Source: Bufo bufo (Eukaryota; Chordata; Amphibia; Anura; Bufonidae). Taken from it: 64,000 nucleotides of DNA. Below the pieces are notes generated by a model. That model saw only the letters and a program-made list of their open reading frames with translations. It was not told the DNA's origin and did no database searches. This document shows, piece after piece, positions 38,006 through 47,660 of the stretch. The position numbers and the translations under genes were made by a program. The stretch lies in assembly GCF_905171765.1 (NCBI RefSeq), contig NC_053392.1, positions 40,189,114 through 40,253,113 on the forward strand, in the 5' to 3' direction. Every line of letters begins with the position of its first letter. Position 1 is the stretch's first letter.

Positions 38006-39360
38006 TATACTGTCAGCTTTAATTTGAGGGTATTTACATCCAAATCAGGTGAACGGTGTAGGAATTACAACAGTTTGCATATGTGCCTCCCACTTGTTAA
38101 GGGACCAAAAGTAATGGGACAATTGGCTTTTCAGCTGTTCCATGGCCAGGTGTGTGTTATTCCCTCATTATCCCAATTACAATGAGCAGATAAAAGGTCC
38201 AGAGGTCATTTCCAGTCTGCTATTTGCATTTAGAATCTGTTGCTGTCAACTCTCAAGATGAGATCCAAAGAGCTGTCACTATCAGTGAAGCAAGCCATCA
38301 TTAGGCTGAAAAAACAAAACAAACCCATCAGAGAGATAGCAAAAACATTAGGGTGGACAAAACAACTGTTTGGAACATTCTTCAAAAGAAGGAACGCACC
38401 GGTGAGCTCAGCAACACCACAAGACCCGGAAGACCACGGAAAACAACTGTGGTGTATGACCGAAGAATTCTTTCCCTGGTGAAGAAAACAACCTTCACAA
38501 CAGTTGGCCAGATCAAGAACACTCTCCAGGAGGTAGGTGTATGTGTGTCAAAGTCAACAATCAAGAGAAGACTTCACCAGAGTGAATACAGAGGGTTCAC
38601 CACAAGATGTAAACCATTGGTGAGCCTCAAAAACAGGAAGGCCAGATTAGAGTTTGCCAAACGACATCTAAAAAAGCCTTCACAGTTCTGGAACAACATC
38701 CTATGGACAGATGAGACCAAGATCCACTTGTACCAGAGAGATGGTAAGAGAAGAGTATGAAGAAGGAAAGGAACTGCTCATGATCCTAAGCATACCACCT
38801 CATCAGTGAAGCATGGTGGTGGTAGTGTCATGGCGTGGGCAAGTATGGCTGCCAATGGAACTGGTTCTCTTGTATTTATTGATGATGTGACTGCTGACAA
38901 AAGCAGCAGGATGAATTCTGAAGTGTTTCGGGCAATATTATCTGCTCATATTCAGCCAAATGCTTCAGAACTCATTGGACGGCGCTTCACAGTGCAGATG
39001 GACAATGACCCAAAGCATACTGCAAAAGCAACCAAAGAGTTTTTTAAGGGAAAGAAGAGGAATGTTATGCAATGGCCAAGTCAATCACCGGACCTGAATC
39101 CGATTGAGAATGCATTTCACTTGCTGAAGACAAAACTGAAGGGAAAATGCCCCAAGAACAAGCAGGAACTGAAGACAGTTGCAGTAGAGGCCTGGCAGAG
39201 CATCACCAGGGCTGAAACCCAGCGTCTGGTGATGTCTATGCGTTCCAGACTTCAGGCTGTAATTGACTGCAAAGGATTTGCAACCAAGTATTAAAAAGTG
39301 AAAGTTTGATTTATGATTATTATTCTGTCCCATTACTTTTGGTCCCTTTAACAATCAGTT
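38006..39360 (+). mobile_element. Tc1/mariner element inserted in the minisatellite, right end truncated
   Basis: The left end carries a long terminal region: CTGTCAGCTTTAATTTGAGG, then CTTGTTAAGGGACCAAAAG and TAATGGGACA. The right end has only the inner part (TGTCCCATTACTTTTGGTCC then CTTTAACAA) and then returns directly to minisatellite sequence. Roughly 90 bp of the outer right terminus is therefore missing. It encloses the broken transposase gene at 38258-39294. Confidence 0.85.
38258..39294 (+). pseudogene. Tc1-like transposase, frameshifted and with a premature stop
   Basis: Would encode a cut-and-paste DD34E transposase acting on the element's terminal repeats in the nucleus. The first frame (from 38258) starts MRSKELSLSVKQAIIRLKKQ and has the paired-like helix-turn-helix. 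The frame then shifts near LGWTKQ, and the rest continues in another frame from about 38353 with GRPRKTTVV, the linker/AT-hook region. A TGA at 38758-38760 interrupts after GKRRV. The third part, from 38806, runs VKHGGGSVMAWASM, MDNDPKHTAK and QSPDLNPIEN to FATKY. Catalytic positions are visible: Asp in LWTDET, Asp in MDNDPKH, Glu in PIEN. With one frameshift and one nonsense codon it cannot make active enzyme. Confidence 0.9.
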
Positions 39361-40130
39361 ATCAGTATTATAGTAATTGTATTCTTGTACATAGGGGACA
39401 GTATTATAGTAGTTATATTGTTGTACATAGGAGCAGTATTATAGTGGTTATATTCTTGTACATAGGAGCAGTATTATAGTAGTTATATTCTTGTACATAG
39501 GATCAGTATTATAGTAATTATATTCTTGTACATAGGGGCCAGTATTATAGTAGTTATATTCTTGTACATAGGAGCAGTATTATAGTGGTTATATTATTGT
39601 ACAAAGGAGCAGTATTATAGTAGTTATATTCTTGTACAGTTGGATCAGTATTATAGTAGTTATATTCTTGTACATAGGAGCAGTATTATAGTAGTTATAT
39701 TCTTGTACATAGGAGCAGTATTATAGTAGTTATATTCTTGTACATAGGAGCAGTATCATAGTGGTTATATTCTTGTACATAGGAGCAGTATTATAGTGGT
39801 TATATTCTTGTACATAGGAGCAGTATTATAGTAGTTATATTCTTGTATATAGGAGCAGTATTATAGTAGTTATATTCTTGTACATAGGAGCAGTATTATA
39901 GTAGTTATATTCTTGTACATAGGAGCAGTATTATAGTAGTTATATTCTTGTACATAGAAGGAGTATTATAGTAGTTATATTCTTGTACATAGGAGCAGTA
40001 TTATAGTAGTTATATTCTTGTACATAGGAGGCAGTATTATAGTAGTTATATTCTTATACATAGGAGGCAGTATTATAGTAGTTATATTCTTGTACATAGG
40101 AGGCAGTATTATAGTATATTCATACACATA
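39361..40130 (+). repeat. 35/36-bp minisatellite, array 2b
   Basis: Continuation of array 2a after the Tc1-like insertion, same orientation, about 22 copies. It decays within 90 bp of the exon 5 acceptor (ATTCATACACATAGG then CAGTATTCCAGC). Confidence 0.96.
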
Positions 40131-40218
40131 GGAGCAGTATTCCAGCATGTTAAAATGAAATAAAATCTTGCAAACAAAATACGCATCCATTAATAGATTT
40201 TTTTCCCTTTTCCAACAG

Positions 40219-41257
40219 TGCAGACGGGGAGTTTGCCATTACACACATGACTAAAGCTCACCTCTCTCACACCGGGAAGGTGCAGTGGGTTCCTCCTGCC
40301 ATCTACAAGAGCTCCTGTAGCATCGATGTGACCTTCTTCCCTTTCGACCAGCAGAACTGCAAGATGAAATTTGGATCATGGACATATGACAAAGCAAACA
40401 TCGACTTGGAGAGCATGGAACGAAACGTGGACTTGAAGGACTACTGGGAGAGTGGAGAGTGGGCCATAGTCAACGCTGTTGGGACGTACAACACTAAAAA
40501 GTATGATTGCTGCACTGAGATTTACCCTGACATCACCTATTTCTTTATAATTCGGAGGTTGCCCTTATTCTACACCATTAATTTAATCATCCCGTGTCTT
40601 CTGATCTCCTGCCTTACCGTCTTGGTCTTCTATCTTCCTTCGGATTGCGGGGAGAAGATCACATTGTGCATCTCAGTACTTTTATCTCTTACTGTGTTCC
40701 TCCTGCTGATCACTGAGATCATCCCCTCCACCTCACTGGTGATCCCATTGATTGGGGAGTACCTGCTCTTCACCATGATATTCGTTACACTCTCCATAGT
40801 CATCACAGTGTTTGTGCTGAATGTCCACCACCGTTCACCTAGTACTCACAAAATGCCTCTTTGGGTGCGTTCTGTCTTTCTGGATCACATTCCAAGGTGG
40901 CTGTTCATGAAGAGGCCACCAGCTCCTGTAGAGCAGATTTTTAGTCAGTATGACCCTCCCGAACTTAAACTTAGCACGTCCAAATACTGGATGGAGACAG
41001 ATGTGGACGAGAAGTGGGGGGAACCGGAGGCTGAGATGCCACCTTGCCACGTGCACCACATCTCCAGACACAATCACAGTCTTCAGCATCGTTATGACTA
41101 TAACCAGCCAGTGCCTGGGGGGCAGTGTCAGACCCCTCGTCAGAGCAAAGTGGACAACGTGGAACCTAATTTCTTGCTCTCACCAAGTATTTTAAAAGCT
41201 TTAGAAGGAGTACAGTACATAGCAGACCACCTACGGGCTGAAGATGCTGACTTTTCT
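40219..41257 (+). CDS. chrna2: Neuronal nicotinic acetylcholine receptor alpha-2, exon 5 (ligand site, TM1-TM3, cytoplasmic loop)
   Basis: The main exon of the channel subunit, with acceptor CTTTTCCAACAG and donor GTAAGT. Its first base completes a split Asn codon, giving [15 protein letters not shown]. In order: loop E region [13 protein letters not shown]; Cys-loop [15 protein letters not shown] (40316-40360); loop B GSWTYDK; loop [11 protein letters not shown] with the adjacent cysteines that define alpha subunits (40508-40513); TM1 [19 protein letters not shown] then TM2 [20 protein letters not shown] lining the pore; TM3 [20 protein letters not shown]; then [12 protein letters not shown] and a cytoplasmic loop. 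The loop is short, unlike the long loop of alpha-4, and ends [20 protein letters not shown], with exon 6 next. The open frame continues to 41464, but a consensus donor and the fit to exon 6 place the exon end at 41257. Confidence 0.97.
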
Positions 41258-41345
41258 GTAAGTAAGACTCTTAGCATTGGTGGACCCATGATGGTTGTTA
41301 GGATGCAATTTAATGATGGGGGTTGTAGTACTGAATGGTCCTCTC
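41258..41345. other. Start of intron 5
   Basis: Consensus donor GTAAGTAAG directly after the TCT codon. The open frame runs on by chance into the adjoining MITE. Confidence 0.6.
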
Positions 41346-41661
41346 TAGTGTTGAGCAAAGCGAGCTTCGGATGCTTCATCCAAAGTCGCTTCGTTCAAAA
41401 CTTCGTAATAATACTGTGTGGAGATCTGTCTCCATACAGTATTAGAATGTATGGGCTCAGATGAGCCGAAGTTAGTTATTCATGAAGTCGCATGTGATTA
41501 GACTTCCGAGGTACTAGTCAGAACCGAAGCCGAGTTCGTTTTCAAGTTTTCAAGTGGTTTTCCATTTTAAAAGTCAACTAACGACATTATTCAACGAAGT
41601 CACATGTGGCCCGTGATGACGTCATCACTGGGATTCGTGGACTTTGATTAGCTCAATACTA
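41346..41661. mobile_element. Foldback MITE just downstream of exon 5
   Basis: The left end reads TAGTGTTGAGCAAAGCGAGC and the right end TGATTAGCTCAATACTA. Termini are complementary with TA at both edges. It lies 88 bp after the exon 5 donor. Non-coding. Confidence 0.7.
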
Positions 41662-42680
41662 GCAGAGATCTCCACCAGGGAGAGCCCGTCACAGGGTGGT
41701 GCTAGAGCACCCAGTCCTCACAAACATGGGAGTGGCCTTTTGGAGAGATGTGGCCTATATAAAAGGACATGGCAAAATATATTCAGACCCCCTACATTAT
41801 CAGACCCCAGACCAGACTCCATAAATATATACAAATTCTCTATATTAATATCTATACCCCAGACAAGAACCCCAAATTAATTTCAAACCCCAGAGCAGAC
41901 TCCTAAAGATGTATTCAGACCCCCTAAATTAATATCAAATCTCATACCAGACCCCCTAAATATATTCACACACCCTATACTAACATCTATATCCCAGAAT
42001 AGACCCCTAACCATAGTGATACTCCCTTTGTTAATTCCCCTGACCCCTAAATTATCAGACCCTAAACCAGACACTTTTATTAATATCAGTCCCAAAACCA
42101 GACTCCTATAGTAACAGATTCCATACTAGACGCCTACTGTATATATATTCATACTCCCTTTACTAAACCCCAGATCCCTACGTTAATATCAGACTCTCGA
42201 CATTAATATTAGATCCCAGGTCACATCCCCAAAATATACTCAGACCCCTTATGTGAATCAGTCCAGGACCAGACCAATAAAAAAGTCCAGAAGAACCCCT
42301 ATGTTAATATCAGACCCTAGACCAGGCTCCCTATATTAATATTAGACCTGAAACAAGACCCCCTAATAAAGTCAGAATGTAAAGACGTCTAAATCACTCT
42401 CATAGCCTGGAGCACAGACGTTAGGTTATGGAGCAGATTTGCACTTCTTAACGTCTTGTAAAAATTACCTCCAAAGTGGAGCTACAGGTTGCGGGCAATT
42501 TCACAATCCGGCATATCCTCTTACTTCTGTCCCAAATCTGATGATCCCCAAGTAGGGTCTTTGGAGTAGCATTATTATAGGGTACAGGCTGCCCCCTGCA
42601 GCAGGCTAAAGTTCTATGCATTCACTATACAATTTCCCACCACAACTGTACAATTATTTTAAGGAAGAAGAACAGTAGTA
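41662..42680. repeat. Degenerate ~35-50-bp repeats rich in CAGACCCC and TTAATATCAGA
   Basis: About 41785-42370 has irregularly spaced repeats of CCAGACCCC, CCTAAATTAATATCAGA and TATATTCA words, an old decayed minisatellite. 42371-42680 shows nothing recognisable. Confidence 0.5.
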
Positions 42681-44722
42681 GTTATCTAGTAGTTAAATTC
42701 TATGGAGCAGTATTATAATTACTATAATACTACCTTCAATGTATGAGTATAACTACTATAATGCTGCTCCTATGTACAAGAATATAACTACTATAATACT
42801 GCCTCCTATGTACAGGAATATAACTACTATAATACTGCCTCCTATGTACAAGAATATAACTACTATAATACTGCTCCTATGTACAAGAATATATTTACTA
42901 TAATACTGCTCCTATGTACAAGAATATAACTACTATAATACTGCTCCTATGTACAAGAATATAACTACTATAATACTGCTCCTATGTACAAGAATATAAC
43001 TACTCTAATACTGCTCCTATGTACAATAATATAACTACTATAATACTGCTCCTATGTACAGAAATATAATTACTATAAATACTGCTCCTATGTGCAAGAA
43101 TATAACTACTATAATACTAGTCCTATGTACAAGAATATAACTACTATAATACTGCTCCTATGTACAAGAATATAACTACTATAAGACTGCCTCCTATGTA
43201 CAAGAATATAACTACTATAATACTGCATCCTATGTACAAGAATATAACTACTATAATACTGCCTCCTATGTACAAGAATATAACTACTATAATACTGCTC
43301 CTATGTACAATAATATAACTACTATAATACTGCCTCCTATGTACAAGAATATAACTACTATAATACTGCTCCTATGTACAAGAATATAACTACTATAATA
43401 CTGCTCCTATGTACAAGAATATAACTACTATAATACGACCTCCTATGTACAAGAATATAACTACTATAATACTGCTCCTATGTACAAGAATATAACTACT
43501 ATAATACTGCTCCTATGTACAAGAATATAACTACTATAATACTGCTCCTATGTACAAGAATATAACTACTATAATACTGCTCCTATGTACAAGAATATAA
43601 CTACTATAATACTGCTCCTATGTACAAGAATATAACTACTATAATACTAGTCCTATGTACAAGAATATAACTACTATAATACTGCTCCTATGTACAAGAA
43701 TATAACTACTATAAGACTGCCTCCTATGTACAAGAATATAACTACTATAATACTGCATCCTATGTACAAGAATATAACTACTATAATACTGCTCCTATGT
43801 ACAAGAATATAACTACTATAATACTGCTCCTATGTACAAGAATATAACTACTATAATACTGCTCCTATGTACAAGAATATAACTACTCTAATACTGCTCC
43901 TATGTACAATAATATAACTACTATAATACTGCTCCTATGTACAGAAATATAATTACTATAAATACTGCTCCTATGTGCAAGAATATAACTACTATAATAC
44001 TAGTCCTATGTACAAGAATATAACTACTATAATACTGCTCCTATGTACAAGAATATAACTACTATAAGACTGCCTCCTATGTACAAGAGTATAACTACTA
44101 TAATACTGCATCCTATGTACAAGAATATAACTACTATAATACTGCCTCCTATGTACAAGAATATAACTACTATAATACTGCTCCTATGTACAATAATATA
44201 ACTACTATAATACTGCTCCTATGTACAAGAATATAACTACTATAATACTGCCTCCTATGTACAAGAATATAACTACTATAATACTGCTCCTATGTACAAG
44301 AATATAACTACTATAATACTGCTCCTATGTACAAGAATATAACTACTATAATACGACCTCCTATGTACAAGAATATAACTACTATAATACTGCTCCTATG
44401 TACAGAAATATAATTACTATAAATACTGCTCCTATGTGCAAGAATATAACTACTATAATACTGCTCCTATGTACAAGAATATAACTACTATAATACTGCT
44501 CCTATGTACAAGAATATAACTACTATAATACTAGTCCTATTTACAAGAATATAACTACTATAATACTGCCTCCTATGTACAAGAATATAACTACTATAAT
44601 ACTGCTCCTATGTACAAGAATATATATAACTACTATAATACTGCTCCTATGTACAAGAATATAACTACTATAATACTGCCCCTATGTACAGGACTATAAC
44701 TACTATAATACTGCCTCCTATG
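42681..44722 (-). repeat. 35/36-bp minisatellite, array 3a, inverted orientation
   Basis: The unit reads TATAACTACTATAATACTGC then TCCTATGTACAAGAA, the reverse complement of arrays 1, 2 and 4, about 57 copies. At its left edge one degenerate plus-orientation unit (42688-42717) meets the first inverted unit head to head, around a palindrome centred near 42720. A higher-order duplication of about 883 bp is visible: the variant block with ACTCTAATAC, ACAATAATATAAC, ACAGAAATATAATT and ATGTGCAAG occurs at 43000-43100 and again at 43883-43985. Confidence 0.96.
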
Positions 44723-45788
44723 CAGGGCCGGTGCCACCCATAAGCAAGGTACGCCACCGCGTAGAGCGCACTCTTGCTGTAGGCGCCGGCCCGAGGCGCC
44801 GCCTCCTAGCTAATTTATTCATTTCACTTGCCTCTGTGTAATCTCGCACAGGCGCACTGGCAGAGGCATCGTCGAGCGAAGTGTGCATGCGCCAACTTCC
44901 AGCGCACCTCGTTCAACGATGCCTCTGCCAGTGCACCTGTGCGAGATTAAGGTGCTTCTCTGCAATTACACAGAGGCAAGTGAAGTGAATAAATTAGCTA
45001 GGAGGTGGCGCTGGGCGGGGAGGGGATCTGTGGATGACACTGATGGGGATCTGTGGATGACACTGATGGGGATCTGTGGATGACACTGATGGGGATCTGT
45101 GGATGACACTGATGGGGATCTGTGGATGACACTGATGGGGATCTGTGGATGACACTGATGGGGATCTGTGGATGACACTGATGGGGATCTGTGGATGACA
45201 CTGATGGGGATCTGTGGATGACACTTAGGGGGATCTGTGGATGACACTTAGGGGGATCTGTGGATGACACTTAGGGGGATCTGTGGATGACACTGATGGG
45301 GATCTGTGGATGACACTGATGGGGATCTGTGGATGACACTGATGGGGATCTGTGGATGACACTGATGGGGATCTGTGGATGACACTGATGGGGATCTGTG
45401 GATGACACTGATGGGGATCTGTGGATGACACTGATGGGGATCTGTGGATGACACTGATGGGGATCTGTGGATAACACTTAGGGGGATCTGTGGATAACAC
45501 TTAGGGGGATCTGTGGATGACACTTAGGGGGATCTGTGGATGACACTTAGGGGGATCTGTGGATGACACCGATGGGGATCTGTGGATGACACTGATGGGG
45601 ATCTGTGGATGACATGGTATGTAGCAGGAGGGAGAAAACGTGGCCTTACCACAATGAAGGGTACAGTCTGTATAAATAGGTGGCCAACAAAAAAGTGGCG
45701 GGTCAAGGGGCATGGTCAATAGGCGGAGTCAAGGGGGTGGCAAAATTAGCTTTTGCCTAGGGTGGCAAAAATCTTTGCACCAGTCAAG
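44723..45788. mobile_element. hAT-type element with internal 23-bp minisatellite
   Basis: Starts CAGGGCCGGTGCCACCC and ends near TTTGCACCAGTCAAG. The minisatellite word CTCCTATG is present on both sides (44715-44722 and 45789-45796), an exact 8-bp target duplication that shows it inserted into array 3. Just inside the left end is a palindrome of about 90-bp arms (GCTAATTTATTCATTTCACT with its complement near 44980). No transposase. Confidence 0.8.
45024..45617. repeat. 23-bp minisatellite inside the hAT-type element
   Basis: The unit is GGGGATCTGTGGATGACACT then GAT, about 26 copies. ACTTAGGG variants are clustered in blocks. All overlapping minus-strand frames rich in SSTDPHQCHPQIP are artefacts of this array. 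Confidence 0.95.
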
Positions 45789-46012
45789 CTCCTATGTACA
45801 AGAATATAACTGCTATAATACTGCTCCTATGTACAAGAATATAACTACTATAATACTGCCTCCTATGTACAAGAATATAACTACTATAATACTGCTCCTA
45901 TGTACAGGAATATTACTACTATAATACTGCTCCTATTTACAGGAATATTACTACTATAATACTGCTCTTATTTACAGGAATATTACTACTATAATACTGC
46001 CTCCTATGTACA
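45789..46012 (-). repeat. 35/36-bp minisatellite, array 3b
   Basis: Continuation of array 3a beyond the hAT-type insertion, same inverted orientation, about 6 copies, ending in CTCCTATGTACAATGAG. Confidence 0.93.
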
Positions 46013-46207
46013 ATGAGATAAGCATTTTTAATCCAGATATACATTTCTCCATAACTTTCTGTTTTTATGGTTCCTCTTAATCTCTAATGATCTTTTTACA
46101 CCTGAGCTCAGACTAACTGCAGTCGTGTGTTGGAAAGCCTCGCTGTGTAGGGACACCCGGGTTCTTGCATGCCAATGGTAGTATTTAATGGTGGATATTA
46201 TCACATA

Positions 46208-47660
46208 CAGTGGATATAAAAAGTCTACACACCCCTGTTAAAATGTCAGGTTTCTGTGCTGTAAAAAATAAGACAAAGATAAATCATTTCAGAACTTTTT
46301 CCACCTTTAATGTGACCAATAAACTGTACAACTCAATTGAAAAACAAACTGAAATCTTTTAGGTAGAGGGAAGAAGACTAAAATAAAGTGGTTGCATATA
46401 ACTGGGGATGTAGCTGTGTTCAGAATTAAGCAATCACATTGAAAATCCTGTTAAATAGGAGTCAACATACACCGGCCATCATGTAAAGTGCCTCTGATTA
46501 ACCCCCAAGGCATTAGATATACCATGGAACACAGTGAAAACAGTCATCATCAAGTGGAGAAAATATGGCACCACAGTGACATTACCAAGAACTGGACGTC
46601 CCTCCAAAATTAATGAAAAGACGAGAAGAAAACTGGTCTGGGAGGCGACCAAGAGGCCTACAGCAACATTAAAGGAGCTTCAGGAATATCTGCCAAGTAC
46701 TGGCTGTGTGGTACATGTGACAACAATCTCTCGTATTCTTCATATGTCTGGGCTATGGGGTAGAGTGGCAAGACGAAAGCCTTTTCTTACGAAGAAAAAC
46801 ATCCAAGCCAGGCGACATTTTGCAAAAACACATCTAAAGTCTCCCAAAAGCATGTGGGAAAAGGTGTTATGGTCTGAGGAAACCAAGGTTGAACTTTTTG
46901 GCCATAATTCCAAAAGATATGTTTGGCGCAAAAACAACACTGCACATCACCAAAAGAACACCATCCCCACAGTGAAGCATGGTGGTGGCAGCATCATGCC
47001 AAGGGGCTATATTTCTTCAGCTGGAACTGGGGCCTTAGTTAAGCTAGAGGGAATTATGAACAGTTCCAAATACCAGTCAATATTGTCACAAAACCTTCAG
47101 GCTTCTGCTAGAAAGCTGAACATGAAGAGGAACTTCATCTTTCAGCATGACAACGACCCAAAGCATACATCCAAATCAACAAAGGAATGGCTTCACCAGA
47201 AGAAGAGTAAAGTTTTGGAATGGCCCAGCCAGAGCCCAGACCTGAATCTGATTGAAAATCTGTGGGGTGATCTGAAGAGTGCTGTGCCCAGGAGATGCCC
47301 TCGCAATCTGACAGATTTGGAGTGTTTTTGCAAAGAAGATTGGGCAAATCTTGCCAAGTCAAAATGTGCCATGCTGATAGACTTATACCCAAAAAGAGTG
47401 TTGTATTAAAATCAAAAGGTGCTTCAACAAAGTATTAGTTAAGGGTGTGCACACTGACGCAACCATATTATTTTATTTTTATATATTTTTCTTCCCTCTA
47501 CCTAAAAGATTTCAGTTTGTTTTTCAATTGAGTCGTACAGTTTATAGGTCACATTAAAGGTGGAAAAAGTTCTAAAATGATTTATCTTTGTCTATTTTTT
47601 TTACAGAACAGAAACCTGACATTTTAACAGGGGTGTGTAAACTTTTTTTTATATCCACTG
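46208..47660 (+). mobile_element. Second Tc1/mariner element
   Basis: Terminal inverted repeats are CAGTGGATATAAAAAGTCTA (left, after TA) and the complement of CAGTGGATATAAAAAAAAGTTTAC (right). Long inner repeats continue through ACACCCCTGTTAAAATGTC and TAAATCATTTCAGAAC. The right TA is not preserved (CACTG then GACATT). It encloses the broken transposase gene at 46534-47409. Confidence 0.9.
46534..47409 (+). pseudogene. Tc1-like transposase lacking its N-terminal DNA-binding part
   Basis: A 291-codon open frame of a DD34E transposase; family members are about 340 residues. It begins inside the second half of the DNA-binding region (IIKWRKYGTTVTLPRTGRPS, GRP-type hook), so the first helix-turn-helix is missing. 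Downstream: TTISRILHMSGLWGR, then VLWSEETKVELFG, where the first catalytic Asp of the usual WSDET is Glu. Next come QHDNDPKHTSKST and SPDLNLIENLWGDLKS with the other two acidic residues. The C-terminus ends LYPKRVLY and has lost the usual tail, probably by frameshift. Loss of the N-terminus and of the first Asp makes activity unlikely. Confidence 0.9.

Noticed and set aside
40247..41464. A 405-codon single-exon receptor gene
   Set aside because: The true exon is 40219-41257: the open frame starts inside the exon and reads past a consensus donor into a MITE, whereas splicing to 60503 restores the expected fourth transmembrane segment.
44966..45719. Several overlapping Cys/His/Pro-rich reading frames
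   Set aside because: All are translations of the 23-bp minisatellite in three frames.
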